From positions 62,001-126,000 of the forward strand of contig VSDK01015282.1 of NCBI GenBank assembly GCA_009767595.1: a stretch of DNA of 64,000 nucleotides, in the 5' to 3' direction. The notes under the pieces are model-generated. The model worked only from the letters and a program-made list of their open reading frames with translations, did not search any database and was not told where the DNA came from. Below, in pieces: positions 19,307 through 30,301 of this stretch. This stretch comes from Symbiodinium kawagutii (taxonomy: Eukaryota; Sar; Dinophyceae; Suessiales; Symbiodiniaceae). Positions within the stretch are counted from its first letter, which is position 1, and the number at the start of each line of letters is the position of its first letter. The translations under genes and the position numbers were made by a program.

Positions 19307-19545
19307 CAGCCAGTGACTTTGGTTAAACCTGCACGTATGGTAGTTACTAATCATGGCTACTAACCGGTCACTAGCCGTGCGATGATCATCCAAGCAATGA
19401 CCAAACATCACTCCCTGGCTGTCTCAAGCTGACCGCAGAAGTGATGGGAAAATCGACGTGGAAAACCTTAAGAATGGTTGGTCATAACCAGGTTCCCAAG
19501 AGATTTTCCCTGCAGAACCAACCCAGTGAACCAATGGTTCATCAG

Positions 19546-19633
19546 CACCAGTTCTTAAGCCGCGAGTCGTTGTATGTCGGTTCTCCGTGACCAGCGGTTC
19601 TAAGGACAGCGAGCGATTGGTCCATATCCATAG
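19546..19633 (+). CDS. exon, unknown protein
   Basis: After GTTCATCAG the frame reads PVLKPRVVVCRFSVTSGSKD then SERLVHIH, and a donor AG|GTACTTTC follows. It may continue the gene at 18164-19014. Confidence 0.45.
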
Positions 19634-19639
19634 GTACTT

Positions 19640-20150
19640 TCTTTGTCATCAACCAGTATCCCAGAAATCCACTCAAGTTGATCATGGTTAATCAGGGTGA
19701 ATCAATTGGTACCTCCAAGATCGGTGATTTCCAATGTCAAAGACAGGCAGAAAATGGATTCGCAGAACTCCACGCACCACAACGTGTACCACGAAACAAT
19801 CCATCAATCCATGCGGTCGTGTTACGGATGATCCCAACAGCAGTGGATCACCAGGTTGCTTAGGCAACGGATAAGCCATGGCGTATGCGGTCCATCCACA
19901 TCATCTTTGAAGCAAAAGGTCCATGTTCATTGTTGGCACCAGCATGGAGGTACATCAAGTATGTGCATGTGTGCATGTATAATATGAAACAATATCTATA
20001 CATATATATATACTTACTTTGATATGTTCATCTATGTATCTATTTCTCAATGTATATATTATATATAGACTATTAGTTTTAGAACACATAATGACATAAT
20101 GTCTTATGTATGAATGTATGTATATTAAAAAAACCTTTGGATTTTACGTA
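19640..20150. other. AT-rich stretch, no clear gene
   Basis: Weak open frames at 19678-19880 on both strands. Then ATATATATACTTAC and TGTATATATTATATATAG microsatellite-like DNA at 19975-20130. Confidence 0.4.
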
Positions 20151-20164
20151 ACACGCATCTACAC

Positions 20165-20297
20165 ATCTACAAATCCATGGCGCAGGACTCATCGTCCCTC
20201 GACACCAGTTTCTGAGATCATCTCGGTGCATTTGGGCCTTGTTTTTGTTTAGCTGAAGGCAACCATGGGATTTCCAGCTGCCAATAAAACCCACCAT
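20165..20297 (-). CDS. possible exon
   Basis: Minus frame FIGSWKSHGCLQLNKNKAQM then HRDDLRNWCRGTMSPAPWIC. Borders not defined. Confidence 0.28.
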
Positions 20298-20428
20298 ATC
20301 TGTACTGAAAACCTATGGAATATCACTAGTGCCACTATTGTTTGTTGATGTATGGCTAGTATTCATTCCTATGGATCTTCCATTCCTAAGTCCAAGTCTC
20401 AATAGTTGTGCTCCCAAACCAACTGTAG

Positions 20429-20497
20429 GATAGAACACATTTTCGCCATTGTTGTTAGCCGTGTTTTCACCAGTCACCATGACTCACTCTTTGTCTG
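20429..20497 (+). CDS. exon abutting an F3 introner
   Basis: AACTGTAG acceptor, then IEHIFAIVVSRVFTSHHDSL and FV plus TG, directly followed by GTTGGTGG of an F3 element. After the element (AG at 20592) the frame would continue RFTIVASYDSRF. Confidence 0.45.
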
Positions 20498-20592
20498 GTT
20501 GGTGGTTATGACCCCTATGCAAAATATGCTTGGCAACCAACCCAGCATTTGTCAATACAATTTGGAAACAAATGTCAAGCAAACCACAACAG
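20498..20592 (+). mobile_element. F3 introner, GT-AG
   Basis: GTTGGTGGTTATGACCCCTA left; GTCAAGCAAACCACAACAG right. The right end is more diverged than the left. Confidence 0.55.
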
Positions 20593-20730
20593 TCGCTTCA
20601 CCATTGTTGCTAGTTATGATTCCCGTTTCTTAACCATTACTAATTACTTATCATAACCCCTAGAAAACCCTAAAAAATCTCCATAAACCAGCATTAAGCA
20701 TAGATCACCACGGGAAATTCCATGCTTTCC

Positions 20731-20835
20731 CTGTAGAAGCACCAGCCAGTTCTGCTCCATGGCCAAACCGCAGCTGAGCTGCGCGAGCCGCTTGTAGTCC
20801 ACGTGTTCGACCTCCATGGTGACGCCCACCTCCAT
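20731..20835 (-). CDS. exon, unknown protein (possible first exon)
   Basis: Starts at an ATG and reads MEVGVTMEVEHVDYKRLAQL then SCGLAMEQNWLVLLQ, with nearly every codon ending in G or C. The plus frame is poor. It ends at CAGG|GAAAGC or slightly beyond. A CATGGAG|GTGGGC acceptor inside the start is an alternative. Confidence 0.55.
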
Positions 20836-20849
20836 GAGGGAAAGGCGGT

Positions 20850-21190
20850 CAGAATGGTTAGTAATGGTTACTTAATGATTAGCCTAATGGTTAGTAATGG
20901 CTAACTATGATTAGTAATGGTTAGTAATGGTTAACAATCATTAATGGTTAGTAATGGTTAGTAATGATTAGTAATGATTAGTTGGTCATTACCTAAGTAT
21001 CATTAATGATCAATTAACCAGAATGGTTAGTAATGGTTAGTAGTGGTTAACTATGATAGTAATTGTGGGTAATTGCAAACCATTATGATTACTATAATGG
21101 TAATTATGATGATAATGGTTAGTAGTGGTTTGTAATGGTTAATTGTCATAATGGTAATTACTAACAAAATGGTTAGTAATGAATTTGCTG
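20850..21190. repeat. GGTTAGTAATGATTA low-complexity repeat
   Basis: More than ten copies of GGTTAGTAATGG/ATTAGTAATGG, resuming loosely at 21285-21600 with TAATTACCATTATG words. Confidence 0.8.
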
Positions 21191-21198
21191 CTGCTTAG

Positions 21199-21281
21199 GT
21201 TTCACCTTGCGCTGTGTGCGCGGACGCAGTCAGGCTTTCGCTGCGGCTCGCCGCAGCTGGGGCTGGCCGCTAAGTGGGAAG
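21199..21281 (+). CDS. exon, unknown protein
   Basis: A single GC-rich island in the repeat, bordered by CTGCTTAG and GAAG|GTTAGT. Frame: FHLALCARTQSGFRCGSPQL then GLAAKWE. Another frame ends in a stop before the donor. Confidence 0.5.
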
Positions 21282-21854
21282 GTTAGTAATGAATTATAAT
21301 AATTGATCGCCATTATGTCAGTAATTACCATGACAATGGTTGGTAATGATCATAATGACCATTATGATAATGGTTTGTAATGGTTAATTACCAATTATGG
21401 CGATCATTAACGTAATTGTCGCCTTAATCATCAATGATTAGTGCTGGTTAATTGATCATTAACGATTATTAGCACTATCGCCTCTGACTATCACCATTAT
21501 CGTTAAGGCGATCGTAATGATCAATTAAGCAGCATTCATTAAAGTATCACCATAAAGGCGATCATAATGGATCATGATCATTAATCAACCAATGGTTCAT
21601 TAACCAACCAACGATTGGATGAATGAGCTACTAAAACCGTGCGTTGAGGAGATTAACCATCATTAACCAACCATAATGGATCCCTAATGGTTAACCAACC
21701 AACCAACTATGGTTTTAGAAGCTCATTAATCATCTCAATGGCTAATGATGAGTAATCATCACTGCAATCCTCAGGGGACGGATTTTCATCTCGTGATGAG
21801 GCTGTAGACTTGGATGACGAGTAACCTAAAAGGGGGCTATAACATGCTATCACT

Positions 21855-22194
21855 ATGGTTGCTCACCAGTTGCTTAGTGCGGATGTACCAATCGCATGGA
21901 TGCCACTTCGAAGATCTGAACAGGTCACCCTGCACCCGGGCACTAGAAACGCCACAGGTAGTGAAAATGATGGATTTGCAATGTGGGTGGGTCAATGCCC
22001 TGTTACCCTGATTGATGAACATCCCCCAAACGGCCAAGTCGTCGAGCTGTTGGGATATTCATCTAACCCTTGTTTGGTTGGTAAATAATGACCCATAGCA
22101 ATATTGTGCACCTGCGGTGGAAAATTCGCCTGAGCACAGAGGAGGTCGTCATTGAGCAATGTTTAAATGCGTGGGGTTGGGAGTCGGCACTCAG
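21855..22194 (+). CDS. two exons joined across an F1 introner, unknown protein
   Basis: Exon to 21982 reads MVAHQLLSADVPIAWMPLRR and LHPGTRNATGSENDGFA plus AT. Removing 21983-22098 joins AT to C as isoleucine and continues NIVHLRWKIRLSTEEVVIEQ, CLNAWGWESALR, to a donor AG|GTTTTAAA at 22195. The start is open; 21855 is the first ATG in frame and an acceptor inside (CTTAG at about 21876) is possible. Confidence 0.5.
21983..22098 (+). mobile_element. F1 introner with a GT donor
   Basis: Left end GTGGGTGGGTCAATGCCCTG, right end AATAATGACCCATAG. This diverged copy carries GT where most F1 copies carry GC. Confidence 0.55.
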
Positions 22195-22619
22195 GTTTTA
22201 AATGACAGGCGCGTTCCATAATCAGTGGCTTGAAAGTTGTCATGAATGATCCGCGTCATTTTTGTATAAATACTAGGAATCACATTACAAACCTAGTCCA
22301 TCCAGAATACCTGACGGCCTGACGACCCAAAACATATCATATGTACATGTCTACCAAAGCACTGATACACTACAAACTATGATATCATTAGCTCACCATC
22401 CATCACCTATTAACCAGATTATCTCACAAATTATCCAAAACATATCACTAATCAACGAAATGACATCACTAGTATGACATAGTGAATATCTTATACCGAA
22501 TTGACCAAACAAAGTTGGTTTTCCCAAACCATATCACAAATCCACCAAACATATCTACTCTGGTAAAACAGTTGGTAGTTACACCATAATCCAATCCGTG
22601 CCTTGCTGGTCCCATGTCA

Positions 22620-22740
22620 TGCTACAACCTCCCAGCGGATCACGCTCTCCACCTCCTGAGCATACTCCGGTGGAGACAATCCTGCGGACTCTGGACCTTG
22701 GCACGAAGGCGGCATCGTAGGTCATCCGCAAGAACCAGCA
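22620..22740 (-). CDS. exon-like GC island, strand uncertain
   Basis: Minus frame: MTYDAAFVPRSRVRRIVSTG then VCSGGGERDPLGGCSMTWDQ. A second minus frame (SPPEYAQEVESVIRWE with a GTTG donor) and a plus frame (EHTPVETILRTLDLGTKAAS) are just as open. Confidence 0.35.
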
Positions 22741-22758
22741 ATGATTTAGAATGCTTAG

Positions 22759-22838
22759 CTGGTTGGTAGTTTGAACCCCTATGAAAGATATTAGTCAACC
22801 AGCAAATAGCTAATGAATACTATTGTTAGTAAATCCAT
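22759..22838. mobile_element. F3-family element, truncated
   Basis: CTGGTTGGTAGTTTGAACCC and AGTCAACCAGCAAATAGCTA; the right end is missing. Confidence 0.45.
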
Positions 22839-22984
22839 GAGTGGCGATAATGGTACAAGGAATGATGATGATCGATCTTGTTTCATCACTTGCTTCATTA
22901 ATATTGCATAATATTCATTGCGTCATGGTAGTTATGATAAGGCTGAACTGATTGACAAGAACTGATGATTCATGATGGTTATTG

Positions 22985-23148
22985 CTTCAGAACCAACTTT
23001 TCCTTCGAATGCTGAACGTGATGCATTCCACTCGTTGCGCAAGCGCGCAGTTTCTAAGCCTCCCTGCGCTGCCATGGTGCGAAGATCACTGCGGCGGGAT
23101 TCACCTGATGTACCCAACAGAGAGTTTTCAATGAGCAGTGGTACGCGG
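22985..23148 (-). CDS. exon-like island, strand uncertain
   Basis: Minus frame: GESRRSDLRTMAAQGGLETA then RLRNEWNASRSAFEGKVGSE. Plus frame: SEPTFPSNAERDAFHSLRKR, ending at GCG|GTGGTTTCTC where a diverged F4 element begins. Third-position GC does not decide between them. Confidence 0.38.
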
Positions 23149-23510
23149 TGGTTTCTCAGGCCACAGGGAACCCCAACTAATACATGGCTTGATAAACTAT
23201 CATTTGGGGTTACCTATTTGTGATGATGAACTATTGGGTGAATAAACTAGTATTGAATGATCTCAGCTGAATAATATTTGGTTTATTACGTATTGGATGA
23301 TTTCAATAATGCATTAGGGGGGGTCATCTATTTTCAGCACAGCCCGAGTGCTGAGAACATCGGCAACGCCTAGGGGCTTTGCCGTGGTTCTATTTCTTGG
23401 GCACCACGGAAGCGCCCAAGGGCTTGCGCCCAAGTGAGTGCCCAAGCGCTGATGCTCTGTGAGCTTTCCACACTACTGGTAATGAACGCTATATCTCTTC
23501 ATTTGGTGGT

Positions 23511-23608
23511 TTACCAAAATAGGAAACAAAAAAAGTGGGTTTATTACTACAGATGGTTAACAAATGATGATTTAGGGGTACCCCTATTTTGAGAAACACT
23601 CATTTGGT
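23511..23608. mobile_element. F4-family element
   Basis: GGTTTACCAAAATAGGAAAC left; GGTACCCCTATTTTGAGAAA right. Confidence 0.55.
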
Positions 23609-23879
23609 TGTGGTTCATTGGTCTTAACTCTACGTCTGTTTGGTATGAAACCTAAATTGGTGGATGTTATTAACCCTTTTTTGGGAACATCCAAGAAATC
23701 TTGTTTGTATGTTCATGTTTGTCGGTCATTACAGATTCATACCAAACACTAACAGTTCATTACCCCTCAACAACCATCATTAACAACCTACTCAACCTCG
23801 GGTACGATCAACAGTCAACGGCAACTAGTCAACAGTACAGCACTATATGTAAAACAAGATGTATCAACATACCTCTCTA

Positions 23880-24200
23880 TCTCTGCGCAATCAAATGTAT
23901 ATATTATTATGTATATATATATATACATCTATATACATACATGTAACATTTACTGTACGTGGTTTAGATATGCTGAAGTGAATACACGTGTCCGCTGATA
24001 TAGTCAAATCACTATATCATATGTGCATATATGTATATGAATGGTATTGTCTGGTATCTGTTCCCTTTATAAACATTTCCAAACACATGCAAATAAGATA
24101 TTTCGTATTTAAAATTGTATGTGTAAATATATTTAGATATATATATATATATATAATAAAAACATATATACATATATACATATATGTATATTGTATATAT
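23880..24200. repeat. (TA)n / ATATATGTATA-rich stretch
   Basis: Several tracts such as TATATATATATACATCTATA and ATATATATATATATAATAAA. Apparent tyrosine/isoleucine-rich ORFs are translations of this. Confidence 0.75.
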
Positions 24201-24230
24201 TCGCATGTACATTGCCTTTGCTGTTCTGAC

Positions 24231-24302
24231 ATGCCCGAGACATCTGCAACACCGTCACTTCAATGGCTGTACCGCACCGTGGTGGAGGACATGGTCGTTG
24301 AG
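24231..24302 (+). CDS. exon, unknown protein
   Basis: MPETSATPSLQWLYRTVVED then MVVE, high third-position GC, with a donor GAG|GTGATG at 24303. A further open piece VIVLDGARPSSL lies at about 24316-24352. Confidence 0.42.
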
Positions 24303-24396
24303 GTGATGGAGCTGTAGGTCATTGTCCTGGACGGTGCGCGCCCGTCCTCGTTGGTGTCTAACGATGGTTGATGATATTACAAGGTGGGCTATGAGG

Positions 24397-24516
24397 ATAT
24401 GGCTGTGGGTCAATATTAGCCAACCAATTATAAGGGGGGTGACCAACCAATAATAGGGAAAACAATAGTTAATGATAGGGGAACCAGGGGGTACGGGATT
24501 TTGACCCACAGCCATA
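24397..24516. mobile_element. F1-family introner-like element
   Basis: ATATGGCTGTGGGTCAATAT left and TTTTGACCCACAGCCATATG right: near-perfect ends. Confidence 0.75.
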
Positions 24517-24576
24517 TGAGGGTTAAATCATGGTGAGATATACGGTTGATGTATGGTTAAATGATGGCTAAGTGAT

Positions 24577-24710
24577 GATTACCACAAGGTTGGCCCTTCA
24601 CCAGCGGCCCTAGCCGTTGGGTTGTCACTAGGGCAAGTACCAGGCAAATGGTAGATGTAACTATAGTCAAATGGCCTTAGAAACCAGGTAGCAACTGGGG
24701 GGGCCCACCT
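24577..24710. mobile_element. F2-family element
   Basis: ACCACAAGGTTGGCCCTTCA left and TGGGGGGGCCCACCTTGTAT right. Confidence 0.6.
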
Positions 24711-24866
24711 TGTATGTATCGTTGATGATGTCATGCTACAATCATAGTGAGCATAGTTGATATACCATTAATTGTGGCAGACCATAGTGGCATATCAAAC
24801 AGTTTTGACTATATAATATCAATGATGATTGTTATGCTTAACAAATTGTGGTATACCATAGGGGTA

Positions 24867-24976
24867 TGAATCAATATAAACCTATCAATGATGGGGATAA
24901 TAACCAACAATAATAAGGGGAAAACAATGGTTAATGAGGGTGAACCAGGGGTACAGGGTTTTACCTACAAGCATAG
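24867..24976. mobile_element. F1-family element, diverged ends
   Basis: Interior matches F1 (AACCAACAATAATAAGGGGA, AACCAGGGGTACAGGGTTTT) but the ends TGAATCAATATAAACC and ACCTACAAGCATAG have decayed. Confidence 0.5.
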
Positions 24977-25590
24977 TGGCTTACAAATCTTCACAATGGC
25001 TGCCATAGCGGCTTACAATGGCTACCATAGTGGGTAGGCCACCAAATCTATGATGCATAGCCATAGTGGGTTAACTAACGATCAATTCTGGCTCATAATG
25101 GCTTACAATGGTTAACAATGGCTGAGTTCACCATGTTGAGCTGGCGATGTTGGTTGCTGATCCATTGGCTGATTCATTATGGCTACTAATGGTGAACGAT
25201 GGTTGGTTCATGATTGCAAATGTTGGCATATGATGGTATACTCTAATTGAGATTAGTTGATATTTTTTGATAATCCCTGATGATGGTTCGGGTAAACGCC
25301 TGACTAATGATGGCTACTATTGGCTATACAAAACACTAAATGAAGGTTGGTAGTGGTCAACGGACAGTCTGCCTTGATAGTGATTGATGTATGGTTTATG
25401 TTGTCAGTAGTGGCTAATAATGGCTATATACGGTCAATACTTATTAAGAATGCTTATTGATAAATAAAAAATCATGAAATCTTGTGGACGACGCTTTATC
25501 AATCATATATTCCTATATAATTTCCTATAAATAACTAATTAACCATCATAAACATACAAATTCTTAACGATTCCTATGTATATACTGCTT
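24977..25590. other. low-complexity, no gene seen
   Basis: CATAGTGGCTTACAATGGCT words, then AT-rich DNA. Confidence 0.5.
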
Positions 25591-25595
25591 CCTAG

Positions 25596-25881
25596 GCGCC
25601 TTTGGCGCCCATGACTGGCTGCTAACTTTGGCTGCTCCTCGTCACTGGAGCTGTGCCTGTGGTGCTCGAGGCCTCAGGGAAATCAATCAGCTGGCCCTGA
25701 AAGTTAGCAAGGATATGGCCATGGGTCAAGCACTTAACCATCAATAATGGCTTATAATGATCAACCAAATCATAGAGAAAACAATAATTAATGATAGGGG
25801 AACCAGGGGGTACAGGGTTTTGACCCACAGCCATATCAACCAGGGTTGGATTACTTAGCAGTTAATATCAACCTTGGTTGA
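25596..25881 (+). CDS. two exons joined across an F1 introner, unknown protein
   Basis: Acceptor GCTTCCTAG (ends 25595). Exon 25596-25717 reads AFGAHDWLLTLAAPRHWSCA then GLREINQLALKVSKDM. Removing 25718-25830 keeps phase 0 and gives PYQPGLDYLAVNINLG-TGA (25879-25881). The end may instead be an intron. Confidence 0.5.
25718..25830 (+). mobile_element. F1 introner, GC-AG
   Basis: GATATG|GCCATGGGTCAAGC at the donor, TTTTGACCCACAG|CCATAT at the acceptor; 113 bases, the same geometry as the copy at 15672. Confidence 0.6.
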
Positions 25882-26019
25882 TTGGCTAACTTTATAAATT
25901 AGCAAGGTTAGTTATAGATTGATATACCTTGGATGAACCAATTGGAGCAGTTAGATCAAAAGTTATAACTGCTTAGATCAATCACTTATAACTGCTTACA
26001 TTAATTTTGATTAATCACT

Positions 26020-26115
26020 GCGTGATGGTTGATGGCTAATGGTTGATGGTTAATAGTTGATGGTTGATGGTTAGTGGTTGATGATGGGCGATGGTTAATG
26101 GTTGATGGTTGACTT
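26020..26115. repeat. GGTTGATGGTTAAT repeat
   Basis: Dense TGATGGTTGATGGTTAGTGG words. Confidence 0.75.
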
Positions 26116-26259
26116 ATAGATGGTTTGTAATAGGGGATCATAGTGGTTAACCAGCTGGGTATCCCCAAAGTTGCTGCTTTCCCTTGAAGATACTACCCCA
26201 AGTAATGAACCTATGGTCTACTAAACAGTGATGACATTGGTGAACAATAAAGCTGCTTC

Positions 26260-26433
26260 ATGGTGGTGAAGCTAGTGATTGATAAGCTCGTTGCTGATTC
26301 ATCGCTGCCTGGGGTTCAGGACAGTGGTGAAGGTAGCCGAGGTGAAGGTCCTGCTGCTGTCTCTGGCGACTCTCTTTCTCTATCATGCATGCCGCGGAAA
26401 TGTGTACAGATATGGTGGTTTCATAGGGGATGA
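26260..26433 (+). CDS. exon, unknown protein
   Basis: MVVKLVIDKLVADSSLPGVQ then DSGEGSRGEGPAAVSGDSLS, open to TGA at 26431; a donor is likely earlier. Codons are mixed in third-position GC. Confidence 0.42.
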   Translation: MVVKLVIDKLVADSSLPGVQDSGEGSRGEGPAAVSGDSLSLSCMPRKCVQIWWFHRG

Positions 26434-27098
26434 TAGTGGTCAATGATAGGGTATATATGATAGGGGATAATAACCGAAGGCGAAATGATATATGTGTGGG
26501 TATACATATACATTGTTAAAATACAGTACGCATAAATAAGTTCATTTGTGTAAATAAGCGCGACTGTGTAAATAAGCGCGACCAATAGAATCTGGATTGC
26601 CAGGGAAAACATGCAAAAAAAACGTAGAAGTCCACTTGTAATTTGATAAAGAAGCTCATGAATGGAGTAGAGGCATGCCAACTATGAAATAGAGCGCAAT
26701 CATCTGCCCAGTCAAGTCTTGAACGCGCCGATTTGATCCGATTTGTATGTTTAACCCGTATGGGGTTGACATGGGTTGACCATCAATGGTGTTCCCCCAG
26801 TTCGTGGATTCTCTACTAATGATGAATTAATGACCACAACATTGGATGAGTTGTGTCAATTTGTCAACAGACTCCAAGTAAATCATCAGTTCAAATGGGG
26901 GTTCAGGGGAACCCGCAACGCATTGCATCTTTATCATCATTTATACATGATTGATTGAATTGTTTTGTGTGTTTACATATATCATGTATCTACTATCATT
27001 TATAATCTATACTATTTTGCAGATATAAGCAAATCTATACTAAATCTATTATTTGTATCATCTATACCATTTCATGTGCATCTCTATGAACAAGACAG

Positions 27099-27218
27099 GG
27101 TCTACACGCTCCACATCACTGCCACTCATCCAAGCTCGGCATGAGCCTCCAGCCACCCCAGCCACGGTCATGGTCGATGGAGCAGTAAAGGTCATGGTGC
27201 CGACAAAGGCTCCCACAG
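27099..27218 (+). CDS. exon, unknown protein
   Basis: From CAAGACAG the frame reads STRSTSLPLIQARHEPPATP then ATVMVDGAVKVMVPTKAPT, ending at ACAG|GTGCC. Probably upstream of the exon at 27480-27699. Confidence 0.48.
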
Positions 27219-27381
27219 GTGCCTGAGAACAGCACGAACCCGGGACCCTCGCAGGTTGATCCTGTGAAACCTACAAGATGTATAGGATAGGTCATCTAGG
27301 TGGTGGTTGAACCACCCATGGTGAACTTGTGGTTATAAGGGTTAATAATTTGGTTATAATAATTGATAATGATCATTACTG

Positions 27382-27479
27382 GTTGGTGGTTGAACTAACC
27401 CTTTGAAAAAAAATTAGTCAACCAACCACTTGTTTATGATTTCTACGGAAAATAACAAATGTTTGAAACCACCAGCCAG
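27382..27479 (+). mobile_element. F3 introner directly before an exon
   Basis: ACTG|GTTGGTGGTTGAACTAAC left; GTTTGAAACCACCAGCCAG right, whose last AG is the acceptor of the next exon. The preceding 80 bases are AT-rich and no coding frame could be seen on the left side. Confidence 0.6.
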
Positions 27480-27699
27480 TCATAGATATGTGGCCAAATA
27501 CCTGTGGTTTATTGTGGAGGTGCCCATGTTTAATGGGTATACAATCAGCCGTTCTGGAAAGAACTATTGCCCAATCAAGATGATTGGTCAGGAGAAATTC
27601 AGGTTTCATGGCTCAGCTTGTGATGATAGTCGTCAACATCTCGCAGTCAACCAGCTGCAAAACCAAACGGGATTGAATGGTGCTGCGCATGAAATCTAG
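27480..27699 (+). CDS. terminal exon, unknown protein
   Basis: Begins at the base after the F3 element and runs 73 codons to TAG: HRYVAKYLWFIVEVPMFNGY, TISRSGKNYCPIKMIGQEKF, ending TGLNGAAHEI. The aromatic and hydrophobic pattern is natural. Function unknown. Confidence 0.58.
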
Positions 27700-27704
27700 T
27701 ATTA

Positions 27705-27902
27705 ATGGCAGTCCTGGTTGCTGGCAGATTGTATCCTGCATATCTTTCAAAAGCTACAAAGCCAGAACAATTGTTGGTTCTGATACCGAGAACACTTTTT
27801 GACTCACGACCCAAACATATGTTATTTCCCCAAGTTATAAGCACAGCCGTCCACAAAACAATAAATACCCCAGAATCATCCCTTCGATATCTGCCCTTTT
27901 AA
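27705..27902 (+). CDS. small ORF, doubtful
   Basis: MAVLVAGRLYPAYLSKATKP, then LLVLIPRTLFDSRPKH, 65 residues. It starts six bases after the stop of the previous exon. Low GC3; may be chance or 3' flank. Confidence 0.25.
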   Translation: MAVLVAGRLYPAYLSKATKPEQLLVLIPRTLFDSRPKHMLFPQVISTAVHKTINTPESSLRYLPF

Positions 27903-28659
27903 TTTTTTGGTGTGAAAAGGACCGTCCCAAAGTTGATTACCGATACATATATCATAACCAGCATGCATACATATATACATACATATGAAAATGTACATAG
28001 CTCTGAGCGCGAACCCCTCTGTCCACATCCCTACGACCACCGAAGACGCTGGGATGCAAGTACTAACCAGCCTTGGTCTCCACTGATCGCCATCATCAAC
28101 AACACAACCAAGGAACAGCAAAGCAAAACGTAAAGCAACCAACCAGTGACCAACAAACACCAACCACCAACCAACCACTTCTAGTAAGTTGGTATGTCTT
28201 ACCATTGTTACCACTTACTCATGGTACTTAAACATCATTTCTCAACCAGCCAAACAAGCAACATCAACCACCACCATTTGGTTGGAACACTACCGGTAGC
28301 TCCACAGTGCTCTCTCACTGAAAGGGTATAGGGATATCCCTTTCACGGCCAGAATCGCTCCCTCCCAACTGCCAAACCAACGTCAACCAAATATCGTTGG
28401 TTTGTTGGTTGGTTGGTTATGGCTTATGTTATGTTGGTTTATAAGAGCTCATAAGTCAACAAACCAAATTATGGCTTATGGCCCTTATTAATCATTAATT
28501 ACTACGATTATTCTGACCGTTGTTCATAGCAGCTTATAGGAATTGATGTACCATCGTTAACCATGATTATACCAACCAAACCATGGCTTACCAACCATTC
28601 TGACCAGCATGAAGCTGGCCATCAACCGGGCACAGGCTGCCACCCAGCATAGCCCCCAG

Positions 28660-28802
28660 GTTTCCGACGAAGAAGGACGTGGACGTGGCCACGAAGCTCG
28701 TCGAGCTCCTGTGCGACACCCACCGTGGTGATGCTGCCATAGGCAGCGCCTGTGAGCCATGGGGTTTTGTGGGAGTTAACGGCTTTACGGGGGCTATACA
28801 AG
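28660..28802 (+). CDS. exon abutting an F2 introner
   Basis: Acceptor GCCCCCAG (ends 28659). Forty-seven codons with strong GC3: FPTKKDVDVATKLVELLCDT, HRGDAAIGSACEPWGFVGVN, GFTGAIQ plus G, ending at ACAAG|GTGGGCC, the left end of an F2 element. After the element the frame would end EDL-stop. Confidence 0.58.
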
Positions 28803-28999
28803 GTGGGCCCCCCCTGATTAATAAGCCATCTCAACTAATGGTTAACCATGGTTAATAGGGGTTAATAAGGGTCAACTAGTGGTTGACAATGGCTATAAGT
28901 TGATAAATAAGCCATCTAACTATAGTTATATCTACCATTTGCCTGGTAGTTACCCTAGTTAGAAGCCAACTTTGCTAAGTAAGGGAGTCCACCTTGTAG
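28803..28999 (+). mobile_element. F2 introner, GT-AG
   Basis: CTACAAG-type end (ATACAAG|GTGGGCCCCCCCTG) left; GGGAGTCCACCTTGTAG right. Longer than usual (197 bases) because of GGGTTAATAAGGGTC repeats inside. Confidence 0.6.
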
Positions 29000-29095
29000 A
29001 GGATTTATAAAGGGGTTATGGAGGGGTAATGGTCAGTGGTTAATGATAGACAATGATAGAGGATATATAATAACCAACAGCAACAGGGTGTACTT

Positions 29096-29214
29096 GGACG
29101 GTCATGCCCCCTTAGCATCTGGGAACTAACCAAGGTTACCAGGGTTGGCTCACCCCCCTCTTAAGCTTGTTTTCCATGGTTATATCCCAGTAGTGACCCC
29201 AGTTGTACATCCAA
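29096..29214. mobile_element. F7-family element
   Basis: TACTTGGACGGTCATGCCCC left and CCCCAGTTGTACATCCAAGT right. Confidence 0.55.
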
Positions 29215-29634
29215 GTAACGATGTGGTGGCAAATAATGGTCAATGATAATCAACAATGGTTAACCATAGGCTGGTTTTGAGCAAATAATCGTGAATCATA
29301 ACAGCCAATGATAATTGATAAACAATTAGATATTGTTCAGTGTGATTTGCCGTAACGTGTTATTGACCTCCATTGTCAGAATGGATAATGGGTGATGATG
29401 GCTATGTAATAGTGGTCATAGTGGTTCGGAACGATTCATAAAATGGTTGATGGTGGCTAAATGTGGCTAAGACAGTTCAACACAAAGGCCAATAATTGCA
29501 TTCATGATTGACTCTGATGGTAGATGGATCTTTTGGCGAATACTCAGCCATCATTGGTTGAAGATGGTTTTTTAGGTACAGGTCCTAGCCGCCTCATCCT
29601 ACCTGGTTCAATGCAGTAAGTAAACTTATAGATC

Positions 29635-29931
29635 AGAATACCTGGGATAGCTACGAACCAACTAGGCTTTGGCCATAGTGATCTGAGTAGGATTAGTGAT
29701 CTGAGTTGGCCCAGGCTATCTAAGTGGTCACAACACCTTTGGCCTCGAATATTTCACGAATACCACGGTGTCCTGTCGTGCAAGACCCGTCAATTTACAG
29801 GCCGACTTCGTCCCCTAGGAGGTCCTCGTGCTAGCCACAGTCGTTACCTCAATGGCACTGCATCGAAAATCCGGTGGGAAAACCTGAAATGTTCTCCGTT
29901 CAACGAGGTAGTACAGCTATTCTTGAGTTGA
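29635..29931 (+). CDS. exon-like open frame, unknown protein
   Basis: About 99 codons without a stop, ending QLFLS-TGA (29929-29931). The first part has a repeat (SDLSRISDLSW); the last 65 codons read LWPRIFHEYHGVLSCKTRQF and ASHSRYLNGTASKIRWENLK. Exon start unknown, no ATG needed. Confidence 0.42.
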   Translation, partial: RIPGIATNQLGFGHSDLSRISDLSWPRLSKWSQHLWPRIFHEYHGVLSCKTRQFTGRLRPLGGPRASHSRYLNGTASKIRWENLKCSPFNEVVQLFLS

Positions 29932-30025
29932 ATTGAATGTTTGCACTGATGGTTGAGGTCAATGGTTAATTAATAGTAGATGAATGGTTGATTGATGGCC
30001 ATCAAGATTTGTGATATCTTGGGCA

Positions 30026-30229
30026 TCAAACATATTGACCACCAGTTGGAATCGGCAGATCAGCCATTTGGGCGACATTATCCTCACGGAGAAGCATTGA
30101 ATCTGAGAAGCCACGTTCAGTGTGTTCTGCCTTGGCCTCGGGAACTTGACCCAGCAATCCCCCAAATTTACACACCTCTGGTGCTTCAAAGAAATTGGTG
30201 ACACAGAAAACCATCAAGAATCCGTTCAC
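30026..30229 (-). CDS. exon, C-terminal part of an unknown protein
   Basis: Minus frame FEAPEVCKFGGLLGQVPEAK, AEHTERGFSDSMLLREDNVA, ending PTGGQYV-TGA. It follows the exon at 30302-30539. The piece between has two competing frames, one of which (YWPQLLKKIHVFFCERILDG) may be a small exon. Confidence 0.5.
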   Translation of the reverse strand: MNGFLMVFCVTNFFEAPEVCKFGGLLGQVPEAKAEHTERGFSDSMLLREDNVAQMADLPIPTGGQYV

Positions 30230-30301
30230 AAAAGAAGACGTGTATTTTCTTCAGTAGCTGCGGCCAATACTTGTGATGGTTGATCTATACGGGCTGGGTA
30301 C